A DNA stretch of 64,000 bases from Plazaster borealis (taxonomy: Eukaryota; Echinodermata; Asteroidea; Forcipulatida; Labidiasteridae), in the NCBI GenBank assembly GCA_021014325.1, contig CM037472.1, positions 17,841,063-17,905,062 of the forward strand, read 5' to 3'. Both the position numbers and the translations under genes were made by a program. The stretch's first letter is position 1. Each line of letters starts with the position of its first letter. Below are positions 35,072 through 48,054 of this stretch, one piece after another. The notes under the pieces are model-generated. The model saw only the letters and a list, made by a program, of their open reading frames with translations. It was not told where the DNA came from and ran no database searches.

Positions 35072-35584
35072 ATGAGGCGTTTTAATGCAAAATTTGAACA
35101 AACAAACGTTCCAAAGTGGCTGACTTCGTTGCTGGCGATGCGTGCCGATCGTGGGGCTTACGACGCCCCAGTATTGTGGAGACGTGGACAACATTTGCCT
35201 AGTGGGTTTCCCCTTGCACGATCTTATTCCAATATATCGGCCAGCAGCCTGCCCGGCATAGCAGCTCGACGGGTAACTCGATCAGATGGACTGCAAGAAA
35301 ATGACGGCACGGCCAGTGAAGCAATTGATTTGGATGGATCATTTGGAAAACACTTGTGCCTGGACTCTCTATTCAAACATTGCTCGGAGGTTGGGCTCTC
35401 CTCGTCCGGTCTATCCCCCAAGCTTTTAGTGTCGAGTGGCTCACTAAAAATGTACAAGAGGGCACCGTGCCTTGTGCTCAACCGCATTTGTGTATACACC
35501 GACTTGCATTGGACCTTCTACGCGTCTACACGCTTCGCCGGCCCGGCTATGAACGGTGCCTCCTGTGCGATCCTTCAAGAGTAA
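35072..35584 (+). CDS. Unrecognised 170-codon ORF in a GC-richer island
   Basis: ATG 35072 to TAA 35582-35584, 170 codons, unusually long for non-exonic DNA here. The peptide (start MRRFNAKFEQTNVPKWLTSL) has balanced composition, no signal peptide, no membrane helix and no domain I recognise. An overlapping 91-codon minus-strand frame shows that part of its openness may be compositional. It could be a lineage-specific gene, an unspliced exon or chance. Confidence 0.25.
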   Translation: MRRFNAKFEQTNVPKWLTSLLAMRADRGAYDAPVLWRRGQHLPSGFPLARSYSNISASSLPGIAARRVTRSDGLQENDGTASEAIDLDGSFGKHLCLDSLFKHCSEVGLSSSGLSPKLLVSSGSLKMYKRAPCLVLNRICVYTDLHWTFYASTRFAGPAMNGASCAILQE

Positions 35585-36612
35585 AACACCCATTTGAGTG
35601 AGAGGGAGGAAAGAAAGAGAACGAAAAGTACAGCAGAGTTCATGGTGCCTGTCATGCTAATTGACGTCTTCGGCAAACAAGCGAGAAATGTGATCTTCCC
35701 TCCGCCGTATTTTCATTGCGTTTATCGGGGCACTCCGCTTGCCTTTGTACGCTGATGATAACGGACCTCAAAGTGACGGGTGATTTCATTGATTTGCCTT
35801 GGTATAGGTCTAATCCTAAATAGCTTATGCAGTGCGCCTCGCAGCTCGATATAGTGACAGGGACGGCAAACAAAACTGCATAAAATTAATACAACAGGAA
35901 TTCGGGAGATCAAGGGGGTACAGTCATTTATCAGCAGTAAGCGAAACTACTTTTTACGTCAAAAAGAATAATTATACCAACATAATAAAATCCCAATTTC
36001 AGAAATAAAAACCAAACATCTTTAAAGGGAATAATGTGACATTTGTGACAATCAAATGTCAAAATAAACACGAGAAGTAATAATTACAAACCTGGTTCGA
36101 AAGTTCGAGACCTACCTCCACCGATTATGTCCAGAACCATGCACAGTGATTTAATATTGTTACATGGTTGGCACCCGAAAACTATGGCATTTCATCTTAT
36201 ACCTTCTGCACTTTTTAGGCCTTAGGCTTTATCAGACGAGCATTATAAGAAAGCTGACACTAGAAGAAACAATCACCCTCTACCAAAGAGGGAAAATTTT
36301 GATTGACCCATGGTTCACATCATGAACTCGGTAACACATTCATAAATCCATGTAAAAGATTGAACTATATAGCATTGTTGACTCAGTGGACTGGCTTTTC
36401 CGTTTACTTTACTTGACAATTTTCGCGTTGAGAGTTAAGACAACCAAATAATGGAATTAATCTTCCATAAAAAGAGTAGAGTATAACTGTTTTGATACCC
36501 GATAATAATCATGTTATTTCCAATTACAAATGCATCCCGCTGCTATATATTTTGAAATTGTGTGCTGCCAACATGTAAGCTCAAATTGGTGGCATGTTAT
36601 TCAGATATTCCC

Positions 36613-36665
36613 CACTCTAGAGTACGGCTGGTCGCGGGTTCGATTCCCAACCGAAGTCACCTGTG
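36613..36665 (+). repeat. tRNA-like box B remnant
   Basis: GGGTTCGATTCCCAACC matches a T-arm/box B; no matching box A upstream. Probably a SINE fragment. Confidence 0.3.
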
Positions 36666-36829
36666 ATTTTTTCATCTAGCCTACAGGTTTACATCAGTAA
36701 AGGTATACAACAAAGCAAGTTTAGCTTTCACCTCAGTACAGTTAGCTGATGTATAGACTAAATATATATCGTTCGCTCCTGCTCCCGGGCCCCCCAATGT
36801 ACTTTTAACAAGATTTTGAAATGATAACT

Positions 36830-37196
36830 ACTTTTGGTAATTACCCCACAAGTTATTGACCTAAAAAGCTTACTTGGTAAAGAGCACTGGAGAGCTGTTG
36901 ATATTATAAAACATTGTTAGAAACGACACCCTTTGAAGTGGTGTAGTTTTAGAGTAAGGGGTAATTTTTGTACCCCCCAAATTTGAATCTGAGAAAGGCT
37001 TCAGGCATGAAGCATTTCTCAGGCATCTGAAAACACACAATTCTGTGCAACAGGGGTGTTTTTTCTTTCACTATTTTCTTGCAACTTCGATGACCAAAGC
37101 CCAAATTTTCACAGGTTTGTTTTTGTATGCGTACTGTTTAGATACACCAATTGAGGATACTGGTCTTTGACAATTACCAACGTATACCCTGCCTAG
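36830..37196. mobile_element. Family B MITE, diverged copy 2
   Basis: Shares AAGCTTACTTGGTAA, GGAGAGCTGTTGATA, TTGCAACTTCGATGACCAAA and TTTGACAATTACCAACGTAT with family B. The central hairpin instead reads GAATCTGAGAAAGGCTTC / GAAGCATTTCTCAGG, as in family C, so it is a B/C intermediate. Confidence 0.65.
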
Positions 37197-38824
37197 GATG
37201 ACAGGTATACATTTCACTATTATAATAGTAGCCTATACACAGTGATTTCAATTTAACAAACTAAAAAATGATCTCAGCTTTAGAATAATGACAAATAAAA
37301 AACCAAACCAAAACGTTGAAATTTATATTTTGAAGTTAAAGTAAAAAATAATAATTGATAAAAGTATTAAATTATGATTTTTTTGAAGTCACAACATTTT
37401 CAAATTCGGCACGATTTATAGTGAAAATACTTGCTTGGCATCACTCGGCGGTTAACCCATTAAGGTATGCCAGGCTATCGGGCCCTCCGGTCAGGTGAAA
37501 CCGCAGCACGTGGACGACCCGTGCGACAGTTAAAATCATTTGTCACCCGTGAAAATGACCAAACACCCCCAAACCACAAAATTGTAAACAAAGATTACAT
37601 TTTAGAGTTTAAAGCATAAGTCTTATCATCGAGGTATAGTTGTGGACGATCAGAAATTGTTTTTTTTTGGGGTAAACTTTAAGTTGTGGTACTAATTTTG
37701 TTTTTCTTGTTTGCGTATAGTTACATATAAAAACATAACCTGGAAAAGTTATCAACGTTATTTTCGATGAGATGTTATTCTATATTAGATTGTCAACGTG
37801 GCATATACGGTTCACTCGATAATTATTAACTCGCAGATTTTGACGAAGAGGGCGTTAGTTTCATCAGCATCTCGTTGAAAAGCTGCTGATGATGAAGGTT
37901 GCAATAGGTAGACGACTCTGTGATGCCAATGTATGAACCTATTCTATTGCGCACCATTGTGCTATACTTTTTTTTAAAAACTTACCCATGCGAATTTAAC
38001 AATAAATTTTCATCTGAACAAATCTTATTTTTGTATGAAATTAAATCAAAGCTTGCAGGCCTAAATCGAGGTGAATATATATGATCCTCGGCTGTGGAAC
38101 TTTCCAAATCCTTGTTTTTCTGCAGAACTTCGGCGTTTATGGCACAGTTTCCCGATGACGTTGCTAATCAATGCGTCTGCCGTTCCAACGTACAAACACA
38201 TTGTTCAAAATTTGAGTAATTTTAAAGGTATGGTCATCGTTTGGTTTTTACAAACGCAATGCTTGTTTATAGGCAAAATTGTCAAGAAAGATGCAATAAA
38301 AGTCGCCCGTGAAAGTTGCAGATAATGTCTACTTGTAGAAAAAACACCAAAAACTGTTAACAGTATTCATAAAGAACGTCGAATCCATCCACGTTCAGCA
38401 AGGTGACATTGGGTACCAACCGCAACTGTGGCCGTACTGAGGGCAGCATTCAAAAGGACACCACAGAAATTTCCAAAAGCCGCCTGCAGGCGATGGAGAT
38501 TCAAATTTGTTGACATACATTTATTGATTTCTAATCAACGGGGGCACTTCAGACGAAGTCATTTCGCAAGATGCTTGTTATTATACTGTTAACATCTTTA
38601 TAACAAGTAGACTTTCGGGGGGAAAATGCACAATTTATTTCCAGTGTAAAGTATGACCCCACCTATAAGTGTAAGCACATCGGCTATAGCGCTTGGTCAC
38701 ACAGTGAGTGTCACATTTCATTAAACGTTCGTACGTGCATGATAACCAAACGTTTTGATTAAATTACACTTCAATCAGATTTAGATACCGTATAATTGCT
38801 TTCTATGATTTAAAAGCCCTTCTA

Positions 38825-39238
38825 TTAAAGGGTCTGTATACGTTTGGTAATGACTCTGAAAATTAATGGCAATAAAAACTTACTTGGTACGAAGTAGGGC
38901 CAACAGTAGCTTTGGATAGTATCATACATTTTGAGAAACTTTTCACTATAGAAGTACTGCGGTTATGGAAAACATATGTATATTTTTATCCCCAAAAATT
39001 TGAATCTGAGAAGCGTTACTGAGAGTAACGTTTCTCAGATTGTGTATTCCAATTGCAGATTATTCTTCCTGCGTGGACATGAGCTCAAGATTTTCGACAA
39101 TATCTCAAAAACGCTACCACCTTTTGAAATGAAATTTTCACAGGTTAGTTTTATGGTATATCTACAACTATAGGCCTATATTGGGATTGAAACAAACAGT
39201 TCCAATTACCAAACGTAATAACGTATACAATCCCTATA
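38825..39238. mobile_element. Family C TTAA MITE, copy 1
   Basis: Begins TTAAAGGGTCTGTATACGTT. Central hairpin GCGTTACTGAGAGTAACG; right half TGAAATGAAATTTTCACAGG; ends ACCAAACGTAATAACGTATA. The right-hand TTAA is degraded. Confidence 0.75.
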
Positions 39239-39327
39239 AGTAAACATCAAACTATATAATGGTATAACAAAGTTATAGAAAATAGAAAGTAGAAACATTA
39301 AATCAAAATTAAGTCAGGTATAAGTCC

Positions 39328-39550
39328 TTAAGGCACTGTACACGTTTGGTAATTACTCAAAATATATATTAAAATAAAAACTGACTTGGTAACGAGCAAC
39401 GGAGAGCTGTTGATAGTATAAAACATTGTGAGAAACGACTCCCTCTGAAGTAACGTAGTTTTTGAGAACAAGGAAATGTTATGCATATGTTGGGATACAC
39501 CAAGTGAGAACACGTCTTTGACAATTACCAAACGTGTTCAGTGCCTTTAA
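39328..39550. mobile_element. Family B MITE, copy 3 (internally deleted)
   Basis: TTAAGGCACTGTACACGTTT at the left and GTGTTCAGTGCCTTTAA at the right. The middle third, including the central hairpin, is missing relative to the 375-base copies. Confidence 0.85.
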
Positions 39551-40134
39551 GCTTCTTGAGTTCTATTGTCAAAGATAAAGTTGTTTTCGTCGCCCTTTGC
39601 TTAACATTGCCAGTGAGAACCATAATGATATCAGGGGACCGACGGACCTCGAGGATATGGCTGCTCCCTCATTCGCAACCCATATGAAGGGTGCTGGTGT
39701 TGATCGTCACCCACATTGACTGTTGAAACCCACGCTGTTCACCAAAAGGGAAGTCCGCAATTAATCTTAAAATGTCACAATAAAACTTGCCTATAATCGA
39801 TGTTTATTAGATCGTGGAATATACTACTACCTAGGATTGTTTTACAAATAAATTTATAAAATGTGTACATTTTTGTTATTATCTCATATAATATAATATA
39901 AATCGTACTTTCCTTCTCAAATGCTGTAATTTCTGAGTGAAAATTGCGCTAAAATCCTATCGTATTGGAATCTTAGGATTTCGTCGAATGGTAAAAACAA
40001 ATAAGCCCGAAATAGACCTATTTATCGCCTATGTTGTGTTGTAATCATCCACGTCACATCACTTTAACCTTTCAACTCATGCTCCAGGTATTGTTGCCTA
40101 TGTTCCAGGGATGGATGAAGATTCAATATTAGTG

Positions 40135-40284
40135 AGGCCTGGAATTCCATCTTTGAGTGGGAAAGGCCATTTCCATTTTGCAAAGGGCACTTCCATTGTA
40201 AAATCTTAAAGTCACAACTTTTGAAGGGGCACCAAGGCTAACAGAGGGCATGTCCTCCATGGGCTCCGTGTAATTCAAGGCATG
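40135..40284. mobile_element. Family F MITE-like element, copy 2
   Basis: AGGCCTGGAATTCCATCTTT at the left, GGGGCACCAAGGCTAACAG inside and AATTCAAGGCATG at the right, matching the 12436-12607 element. Confidence 0.6.
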
Positions 40285-41068
40285 TATTATTTTTTGGTAT
40301 CATGCAGTAATATTAAGTATAAGTTGTTGATTGTCAAACCTAAAACTTGATTTTTACCGGTATAAAACAATTATCAGATAAAGAAAGCCTCTGGAATGCT
40401 GGCATGTCAGAGAAGGTCAAGTGTGAATTCGATCTTACGACAAGTGTCTGACCACACGGTTCAAAACAAATCATAATCAAGGGGCGATTTTAAGTATTAA
40501 TGTTCACACAACTAACAATGAGTGGTAGCGAGCTGTCCCTTCGCTGAGGGTCTGTCCACAAAGGGAATGTGTGTGACTATAAACATACATTGGCAAAATA
40601 TATATTCAACAAAGTATGTCCCTATCGTGACATTGATTTAAACAAAACGGTTGAAAGTCCTCCAATAATGCAAACTGTATTTGGTTATGATCAGTCTTAA
40701 TGCAATTCCATACAGCAATTTCCTGACAGTATTATTAACAGCATATAAGGCTGCGTGGGTGCAACATGTCAAGTTGTTCTTTGGTGTATGTACAACCCGC
40801 ATTGGGTTGACATAGGACTTTTTGGTCCGGTACCGTATACCAGGCAGGACATTTGTAGGCCTAGCCTTCGCATAATGACAATGTTAATGTGTCTATTGAT
40901 AACGCTGTTATTATAAAAACCCTAAAACTAAACCTTCTAACAGTGGAAATGAACTTCTTCCCAAAGAGGGTAAGGTCGCTTTTGCTTTATAAAGCAACAC
41001 GCACTTAGGGATGTAGCATTGGTTTGTCTTGCTGGGGAACATTTTGAAGGGGACTAGCGCCTGGACCA

Positions 41069-41613
41069 GGGAAAGAAATTTCATGGAACTATAATAGGCC
41101 TAAGCCTTGAACAACTTTGCTGAGCGTAACAATATTTTTCTTACAAACTGATTACCAACCAAATGGCTATGCATGTGTTGAGACTGGTGGGTGATTTCCT
41201 GCTAAATTCTGTTTAAAGGTATTGTACACTTTTGGTAACAGCTCAAAAACAGTGTCCACATTTTGTGTGATTCAACATATGCATGAACAAACAAACCTGT
41301 GAAAGTTTGAGCTCAATTGGTCATCGAGGTCACGAGAAAATAGTGAAAAGAGACCTCATATGTTTTCTGATTTTTCAAACATCGAGTTTTTATCGCGCGC
41401 GTGATAAAAACAATTGTTTTACTCATTTCTCAGAAACGATGGCATTTTAGGCAGAAATATTATAAGGAACCCTTTCTACCATTACTTACTTTAAATCATG
41501 TAAGTTATGTGTGAATCTGCGAACGTTTGTGTTTTTCGATCTTACCAATAGTGTACAGGGCCTTTAACAGAGAAATTGTTAAGCAATAATGTTATCTGCT
41601 TTACATTGGGCCC
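41069..41613. mobile_element. Family A element split by a TTAA MITE
   Basis: The left part has AAATTTCATGGAACTAT and the A-type inner sequence GATTACCAACCAAATGGCTA. The right part has AGAGAAATTGTTAAGCAATA and ACATTGGGCCC. A complete TTAA element (41213-41567) lies between them. Confidence 0.65.
41213..41567. mobile_element. TTAA MITE nested in a family A element
   Basis: TTAA at 41213-41216 and 41564-41567. Starts AGGTATTGTACACTTTTGGT and ends GTGTACAGGGCC. Shares CAATTGGTCATCGAGGTCAC with family B, but the centre (GTTTTTATCGCGCGCGTGATAAAAAC) is distinct: a separate subfamily. Confidence 0.75.
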
Positions 41614-42025
41614 GAGCAGCAAAGACCTTGGAATGCTACCGTAACCGTTCATGTAACCCCAGCTACCGTCCCCTTACATAAAATAACCTAAATATGAATT
41701 TTCAAAATAATCTCTGAGAGTCAGTTGCATAAAAAAACATGATCCTTGTAAAAATGTTTATCTAAATTATTCATTCAGCCGAAACCGTGTGTTAGTACGC
41801 TTACATTAACATTAATGATCGGAGAAGTCTACTCAGGATTCAATGAAGCCTCGATAATATCGCCATTAAGTATAATGTCTGGGTTTTTCCAAATCGGTTT
41901 CCAACTGTGTGTATGATCAACATACTAAAACAAATAGCGTAGTCGTGAATGAAACATTGCAACTGACTCGAAACAGACACTACTGCATGGAAAACAAATG
42001 CAAATCACTGCAAATGGCGACAAGC

Positions 42026-42400
42026 TTAAGGCACTGTACACGTTTGGTAATTAGGCCTACTCAAAATATCTATTAGCATAAAAACTTACTTGGCAACGAG
42101 CAACGGAGAGCTGTTGATAGTATAAAACATTGTGAGAAACAACTCCCTCTGAAGTAACGTACTTTTTGAGAAAGAGGTAATTTCTCACTAAAATAATAAA
42201 AATTTCTTGTAAGAAGTTTTTATTCCTATCTGAAAGCACACAACAACTATGGGGTGTTTCTTTCTTTCATTATTTTCTTGCAACTTCGATGACCAATTGA
42301 GCCCAAATTTTCACAGGCTTGTTATGTTATGCATATGTTGGGATACACCAAGTGAGAACACTGGTCTTTGACAATTACCAAACCTGTTCAGTGCCTTTAA
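42026..42400. mobile_element. Family B MITE, copy 4
   Basis: TTAA at both ends; AGGCACTGTACACGTTTGGT at the left, CTGTTCAGTGCCT at the right, central hairpin AATTTCTTGTAAGAAGTT. 375 bases. Confidence 0.88.
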
Positions 42401-42963
42401 GAACTTACAACAGAAAATGTACCTAAATAACAGTATTCTATTCATCAAGATCGTCACAACGATAACTAATTCAACGCCCTCCTCTATTTAACCGGTTGTT
42501 TTGCGTTTTTTTAACAAGGGTTTCATTTGTATGTGAAAACAGTTTACTCTGTATGAGGATGTAGAACGAATTACAACGTTTTTAAAATAACTAAATAATG
42601 TTTAAATCAGTCAACGGAAGCGAACACTTCATGCTTCGTCTGAGGCACCAGAAAAACAATTGAAAAGAAAACAATGTTTCGAAGTTAAATGCATCGTTCA
42701 CGTTGTCTGTTTCTTTAAATGTTTCAGTGTACTTTTAAAGTTGTTCCTGTTCACTTTTCTTCTTATTTACGTCTGAGATATCAAACAGTTGCCTCGAAGT
42801 TTATACCAAGGTTTAAGTTCACAGTTGCTGTAACCACTTTCGGGTTTTGTCCCCCTATTGGAGGGGGGCCTACCGATACTCTACCTATTTAGGCCCATAT
42901 TTCGAAAAACATTTAAACATAAAATAGCGCACACGTTTTTATTTTATGTAATGTTTGACTTTA

Positions 42964-43059
42964 TTTCACATTCTTAGTAAGATAATGAGCTTTCAAACTT
43001 GAGTTTCACATTCTTAGTATTTCACATTCTTAGTAAGATAATGAGCTTTCAAACTTGAG
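42964..43059. repeat. Short tandem duplication
   Basis: TTTCACATTCTTAGTAAGAT plus the following 20 bases occur twice (42964, 43020), with a 16-base partial unit between them. Confidence 0.9.
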
Positions 43060-43789
43060 TTGCATGATTCAGTCGGTGAAGGTTAACATTAAACGACTAT
43101 ACCGAGGGTAATTGCTAAAGGCACAATGAACAGGAAACCGACTGCAGTCGGTGTGCTCCGTAACCCGTGTCTGGTAACTGTTTCGTCTCATTTATACTTT
43201 CATACTCTGAGCAAAGGTTTTATCCGCCGAACAGCTCTAAAATGTTAGTTCTGTAGCGTTTTTGTTATCGTTCTGGACAACAGTAGAACGCCCAACTTAC
43301 ATAATAAAAAAAAGGGTTTATTTTTGACAGAAATGAATCGGTCAAAGTTTTCGACGTTAACAATGGTTCCAGAAATCATTTTTACCGTAAAAAACACAAT
43401 GTGTATTGCTTTGTTCTTCAAATAATTAGCATACAATAACCTTCAGCTCAACAACAAACAAAGAATGCAGAAGACCGGATCCAGAACACACAAACAACAG
43501 CCCAAATAAACAACAAGATTACGTAAACAAAACAAATGACTGTTGAAATTTGAATTTAGTTATACAATGATCTTAGATTCATGAAATCATTAATCCCCTC
43601 CCCATTTTCCTTGATAGTAGTCCCATTTGCGATGTTTGTTAATTAATTATTCCTAAATTTGCACATTAATGATCATACGGTGAAAAAAAAGGTAAATTGT
43701 TGACCACCTCATTGTGATCAAATGCGTTTGAAAACAATGGTTTCAACAGTCAATCATTAAATGACAATGGAACATTATCTCTTGCGTAA

Positions 43790-43807
43790 CCCCCCCCCCC
43801 CCCCCCT
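43790..43807. repeat. Poly-C tract
   Basis: A run of about 17 C upstream of gene 2; similar shorter C-runs occur in several gene 1 introns. Confidence 0.9.
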
Positions 43808-44250
43808 CAATCCAGTTGGGACAGTGTGTTTGGTTGGACTGAACAATTCGCGAAATAGGGGTGTTCGCGTTTAGACGTTGCCGTCCGATTATGCCCCACA
43901 GTTGAAAACTCACTGACGTGAATGCGCGAGATGTATTATGTGGCGAGAAAAATACAGACGAGAAAATGCAGGGTCGAGGCATCTCGATCTTCACACTTAC
44001 CGTAACAGCTACGAGGGGTTAGTAACAAACCCTTGGCTTTCATTGGTGGGTCCCCATTCAAAAAAGCTGTAAAGGAAATAAAACGAGTTTTATCGGGCTG
44101 GTACCGTGATGCACTAGTGTACCGACCAATCAATGCTGACTGAATAATCCTGGACGATTCAGGGAAACTACCGGGACGGTAGGCTAGCTGTAGGCGGCAG
44201 GGGCTACCCGAAAAGACGAGTATCTGTTGTCCTTGAGGTACCCCTACAAC

Positions 44251-44369
44251 ATGAGCAGCCCGCCACCTCCGGTGTCTTCGGGACCACTACACCCGGTTCA
44301 TCTGCCCCACTACATGCTCCATGATCCACGGTCTCAGATCAGCCACGAATGGCAACCGATAACACACTG
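44251..44369 (+). CDS. Gene 2 candidate first coding exon (Pro/His-rich N-terminus)
   Basis: ATG 44251 with an in-frame TAG upstream (44191-44193), then 39 codons plus 2 bases to a strong CTG/GTAAGC donor. Peptide start MSSPPPPVSSGPLHPVHLP, later MLHDPRSQISHEWQPITH. No signal peptide; the Pro/His-rich, low-complexity style is common at transcription factor N-termini, but I do not recognise the family. It sits in a GC-richer island (about 43.8-45.2 kb), consistent with a promoter. The phase fits the exon at 61237. It could still be a chance ATG-donor pair. Confidence 0.5.
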
Positions 44370-46080
44370 GTAAGCTCATACTTTGACAGAATTCCCTTTC
44401 AGTTAGCAGTTTCATTATCACGTTCCTTTCAATTCAGAAGCGACTGTTGTTCTGGGAAATAATGTTTGTCGGCTTTGCCTTTTGCCTTTTTTCCTGTCTG
44501 TGTGCATGTCTTGCATTTGTCAGCTTGGAGAACCGTTCCTGGAGTTGCTTAAGGCTCAAGTGGGGGCTTCGTAGGCCTACAGGTCGTGCGTTGCTTGGCG
44601 AGCTAGCAACCCTGACTGACTAGACACGCCGCGAACTTCGCCCAGACACGCCGCCGTCTGATCCACCGCGCCAACCCCGATGGGGCTCTACGTGACCGGT
44701 CGTGCTATCTCACCGAAACAAACCTCCAACCATTCATCAGCTATTCAGTTGCTACGCACGTATATTGTGTGCGATCCCTCCCCTACTGCCCACCTCTCGT
44801 CCCGTTCGTTGCTTTTCGTTCCGGGTACAGCTCGTTTCAAAGCGCTACACGTAGGTATTTCCCTCCCCTCCTTTCGCCCCATGCGTATATTTTAATGCAA
44901 CTATCGGCTCGTCGCCGGTGATTACGATTTAAGTCGTCACCAGTATCGTATTTTGACTACAAATAAAGCAAACACAAAGTCGGTAATATGCCTGTCATAT
45001 GTGTGTACTGATGTGGAGAGGAACGAACACCTCACCCAGTTGCTGGATTACCTCACGTATTTGTGCTGGGCCTACTGTGTGGCTCGTATACGTGCCGAAC
45101 GTCCACCAAGTCAGCTTGCTCGTCGTTACGAGCGACGGCAGATGTAACATCTTTAAGACATTCTTCTTCCTCTTGTCGTGAGCAAGATTACTTCTGTGCG
45201 TATTAAGTGATTTACATGAATGTTAAACCTGGAAGCATCTTTAATTGGATTTCATACAAGATTTCCTGTTGGAGTTATTGTACCTCATTACGTTTACGGG
45301 AGTAAACGAGTAAAGTTTCGAGACCAGAAACATAATTGGTAATTCTCAGAAATTACTGTGGCTCCATAATGTCAGAAGTGAATGTTCTTCATTTAAAACA
45401 GGGCTCGTATCATTAATTGATTAACTAAAACAAAACTGCATGCACATCCAACGTTATTTGAATGTCGTCTATGTGCTTAATATGCTTTTATCGCTCTGTA
45501 AGTCTTCCAGCCTGATATGAATTAGTCTATTAAGTTCACATATAAATCAAATGTATTTTTTGCAAACAAAGTATTTAGGAATTTAATGAGAAACCAAGCA
45601 CTAAACGATTGTAATAGGTTCATGTATGTAGCATCAGGTCATGTTTTACATTCGTTGCTAGACAATTTTTGGTTTCTTATAATGTTTCTTTCTCCTTCTG
45701 GTTCTCTAATCTCCCCCAAATAAGTGTTTATTTTGCTACATGCTTTAATGTCCTAACTTTATTTTGTTTATCTTCAATTAGCTTTTCCAGCTAATACATG
45801 ACTTAAAAATGTCAGCAAAACATTTGTACTGCATAATAAGGTCAAGTTGATAAAAATAAATATTTATATTATTATATAAAAAGAGAGCCCACGTCAGTGT
45901 CAACCATAAAGATATTTAAGATTTTGTATTTAGGCTAATTGAAGACATTATTTATTGCATTATGCCTTGCGGGGTAATTTAGTTTTCGTTTTCGTATGCC
46001 AGCCTTTATTTGTTTCAACTTTTTTCATGTGAATTGTAATGATAAGTCAGTTTCCCTGCATGTGACGTTTAATTACTGCA

Positions 46081-46454
46081 TTAAAGGCACTGAACACTTT
46101 GGTAATTGTCAAAGACCAGTATTCTCACTTGGCGTATCCCAACATATGCATAAAATAACAAGCCTGTGAAAATTTGGGCTCAATTGGTCATCGAAGTTGC
46201 AAGAAAATGATGAAAGAAAAAACACCCTTGTTGTACAAATTTGTGTGCTTTCAGATAGAAATAAAAACTTCTTGCAAGAAGTTTTTATTATTTTCGTGAG
46301 AAATTACCTCTTTTTCTTAAAAACTACGTTACTTCAGAGGGAGTCGTTTCCTACAATGTTTTATACTATCAACAGCTCTCCGTTGCTTGTTACCAATTCA
46401 GTTTTTTATGCTGATATTTGTTTTGAGTCATTACCAAACGTACGATACCTTTAA
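46081..46454. mobile_element. Family B MITE, copy 5 (inverted)
   Basis: TTAA at both ends. It reads in the opposite orientation to most other copies: AGGCACTGAACACTTTGGTA at the left, ACGTACGATACCT at the right. Central hairpin AACTTCTTGCAAGAAGTT intact. Confidence 0.88.
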
Positions 46455-47369
46455 GCATTTTTTAAACAGGTTTCGTTTCAGTCGTTGAAGTCTGAGAAAG
46501 TGTTCGAATGCATTACACCAATGAAGAGGAGTTCCTTGTATAGGTTTGATAAAATCTCTCAGTGAGATACCGATATAGCCTATATAATAGGAATATTCAG
46601 TTTGTAAGATTTGATCCTAAAACAACTATGGGTTTATTTGTTTCATTAATCACGAAGAACATTTAAAATGCATTCCCATGCATTTCCTGGTCGTGAACTC
46701 CTGTATATCGAAACAAACTGACTTTCACTGCCTGTTCACGAATACGATGCACAGTCAGAGGTCGCAACGGTGTCTTTCTCGTTCTTGTCACACATTTTAC
46801 GGAGTTTAGTGTGGAGACCTAAATCTGCCCTCTCAAAATGATATTGAAGAACTTTGCCAAACCTTTGCGTCGGCATCGGCAAAGTCAAAGTTGAACACAT
46901 AAACATTTTGGAATGTGTGCCTTTCCTAAGCTTCAGCATGCTGTCTAAGGAGATGTTTGCATCCCTAAGTGCTGGTGCATTGTTACAAATAAATAAATCC
47001 TATAGAACTATACCGTCCGGTAAACTTATGAATCTGTTGGAGTGATGGAATTTACATGCACTGGGTGTCCATTTATATTGTTTTGTTATTATTACTGGCA
47101 AAATCCTCGTGTTCATTTGTGTTGCATACTTCTCGTGTGTATTTTTTCGTCGTTCTTCCAGAAAATATATTCGACCTTTCGAAATCAGGAAAGATGTATT
47201 ACAGAGCATACAAAGTACATGATTGATAATTATTCACAAACAAATAGTTTAAGTCTAAAATCTTACAGATTATCAAGTTCATGCCATAAGGCCCTACCAA
47301 TCTTCCAGGGAAATATTTCCGTCTGATATAATTTCAAAGTCGAAGATATAGCTTAAGTTTGCCGCATTC

Positions 47370-47636
47370 GGAACAAGGCTGGCAGAGGCGTATAACCAGA
47401 CATTTTATTATTTGTTATTTAATTTTATTGTTATTTTATGGATTTTATTTTATTTTATTTATATTTTTAAAAAATGGGGGGGGGGCAGATAGGGAAAAGA
47501 TAGGGAAAAGATATAATTGGGGGGGAACGAACCGTTCATTTGTGTATTTTTTCGGTCTCATTTGCGGGGTGGGGGTGGGGCAAGGGTTCTCACGGGGGGA
47601 GGGGCTCCCCGCCCCCACTCTGTACGCCACTGAAGC
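47370..47636. mobile_element. G-rich element with GGCGTA / TACGCC ends
   Basis: Bounded by GCAGAGGCGTATAACCAGA and TCTGTACGCCACTG, with G-runs at 47477-47486 and 47520 and a C-rich right side. It looks like a degraded non-autonomous element; the open frames inside are compositional. Confidence 0.4.
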
Positions 47637-48054
47637 CTGATAGTGGAAGGTGAACATGCACAAAATGTGTTACAACAACTTAAAACGTTCTTCGTTATTT
47701 TTCTCGTAAACGTGACAATCGAATGTGATGAAGTTTGCACATGATGTTGAATGGGTGTGTTTATCTAATGAATGGGAATTCTTTTTACTCTTAAAAAACA
47801 CACCCAAAACACCATAAAAACAATGATGTATTTTCCTTTTTAAATACAATGCATATGTTAGAATATGTTAAAGGTTAACGTAAGGATCACTTAGTTAATG
47901 CATAATGGAGCATGTATACCCATCACGCTTGATATGGCTATCGTTTTGATTGATTGTATTTGGTAAGAGTAGACCACCGCATCAGCTGATGATAAACGAA
48001 AAGTTCCATGTGCCCATTAAATGAATTATCTTGCAATTACATTCGCCAGGGTGT

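Larger units (their letters stand above)
26408..44250. other. Intergenic region between genes 1 and 2
   Basis: No supported exon. AT-rich sequence with many mobile elements, plus GC-richer islands near 29.1-29.9, 34.2-34.65 and 35.05-35.9 kb that may be regulatory or contain undetected first exons. Confidence 0.5.

Noticed and set aside
47359..47740. ORFs on both strands in the G-rich block
   Set aside because: Composition artefact within a degraded repeat; no splice or domain support.
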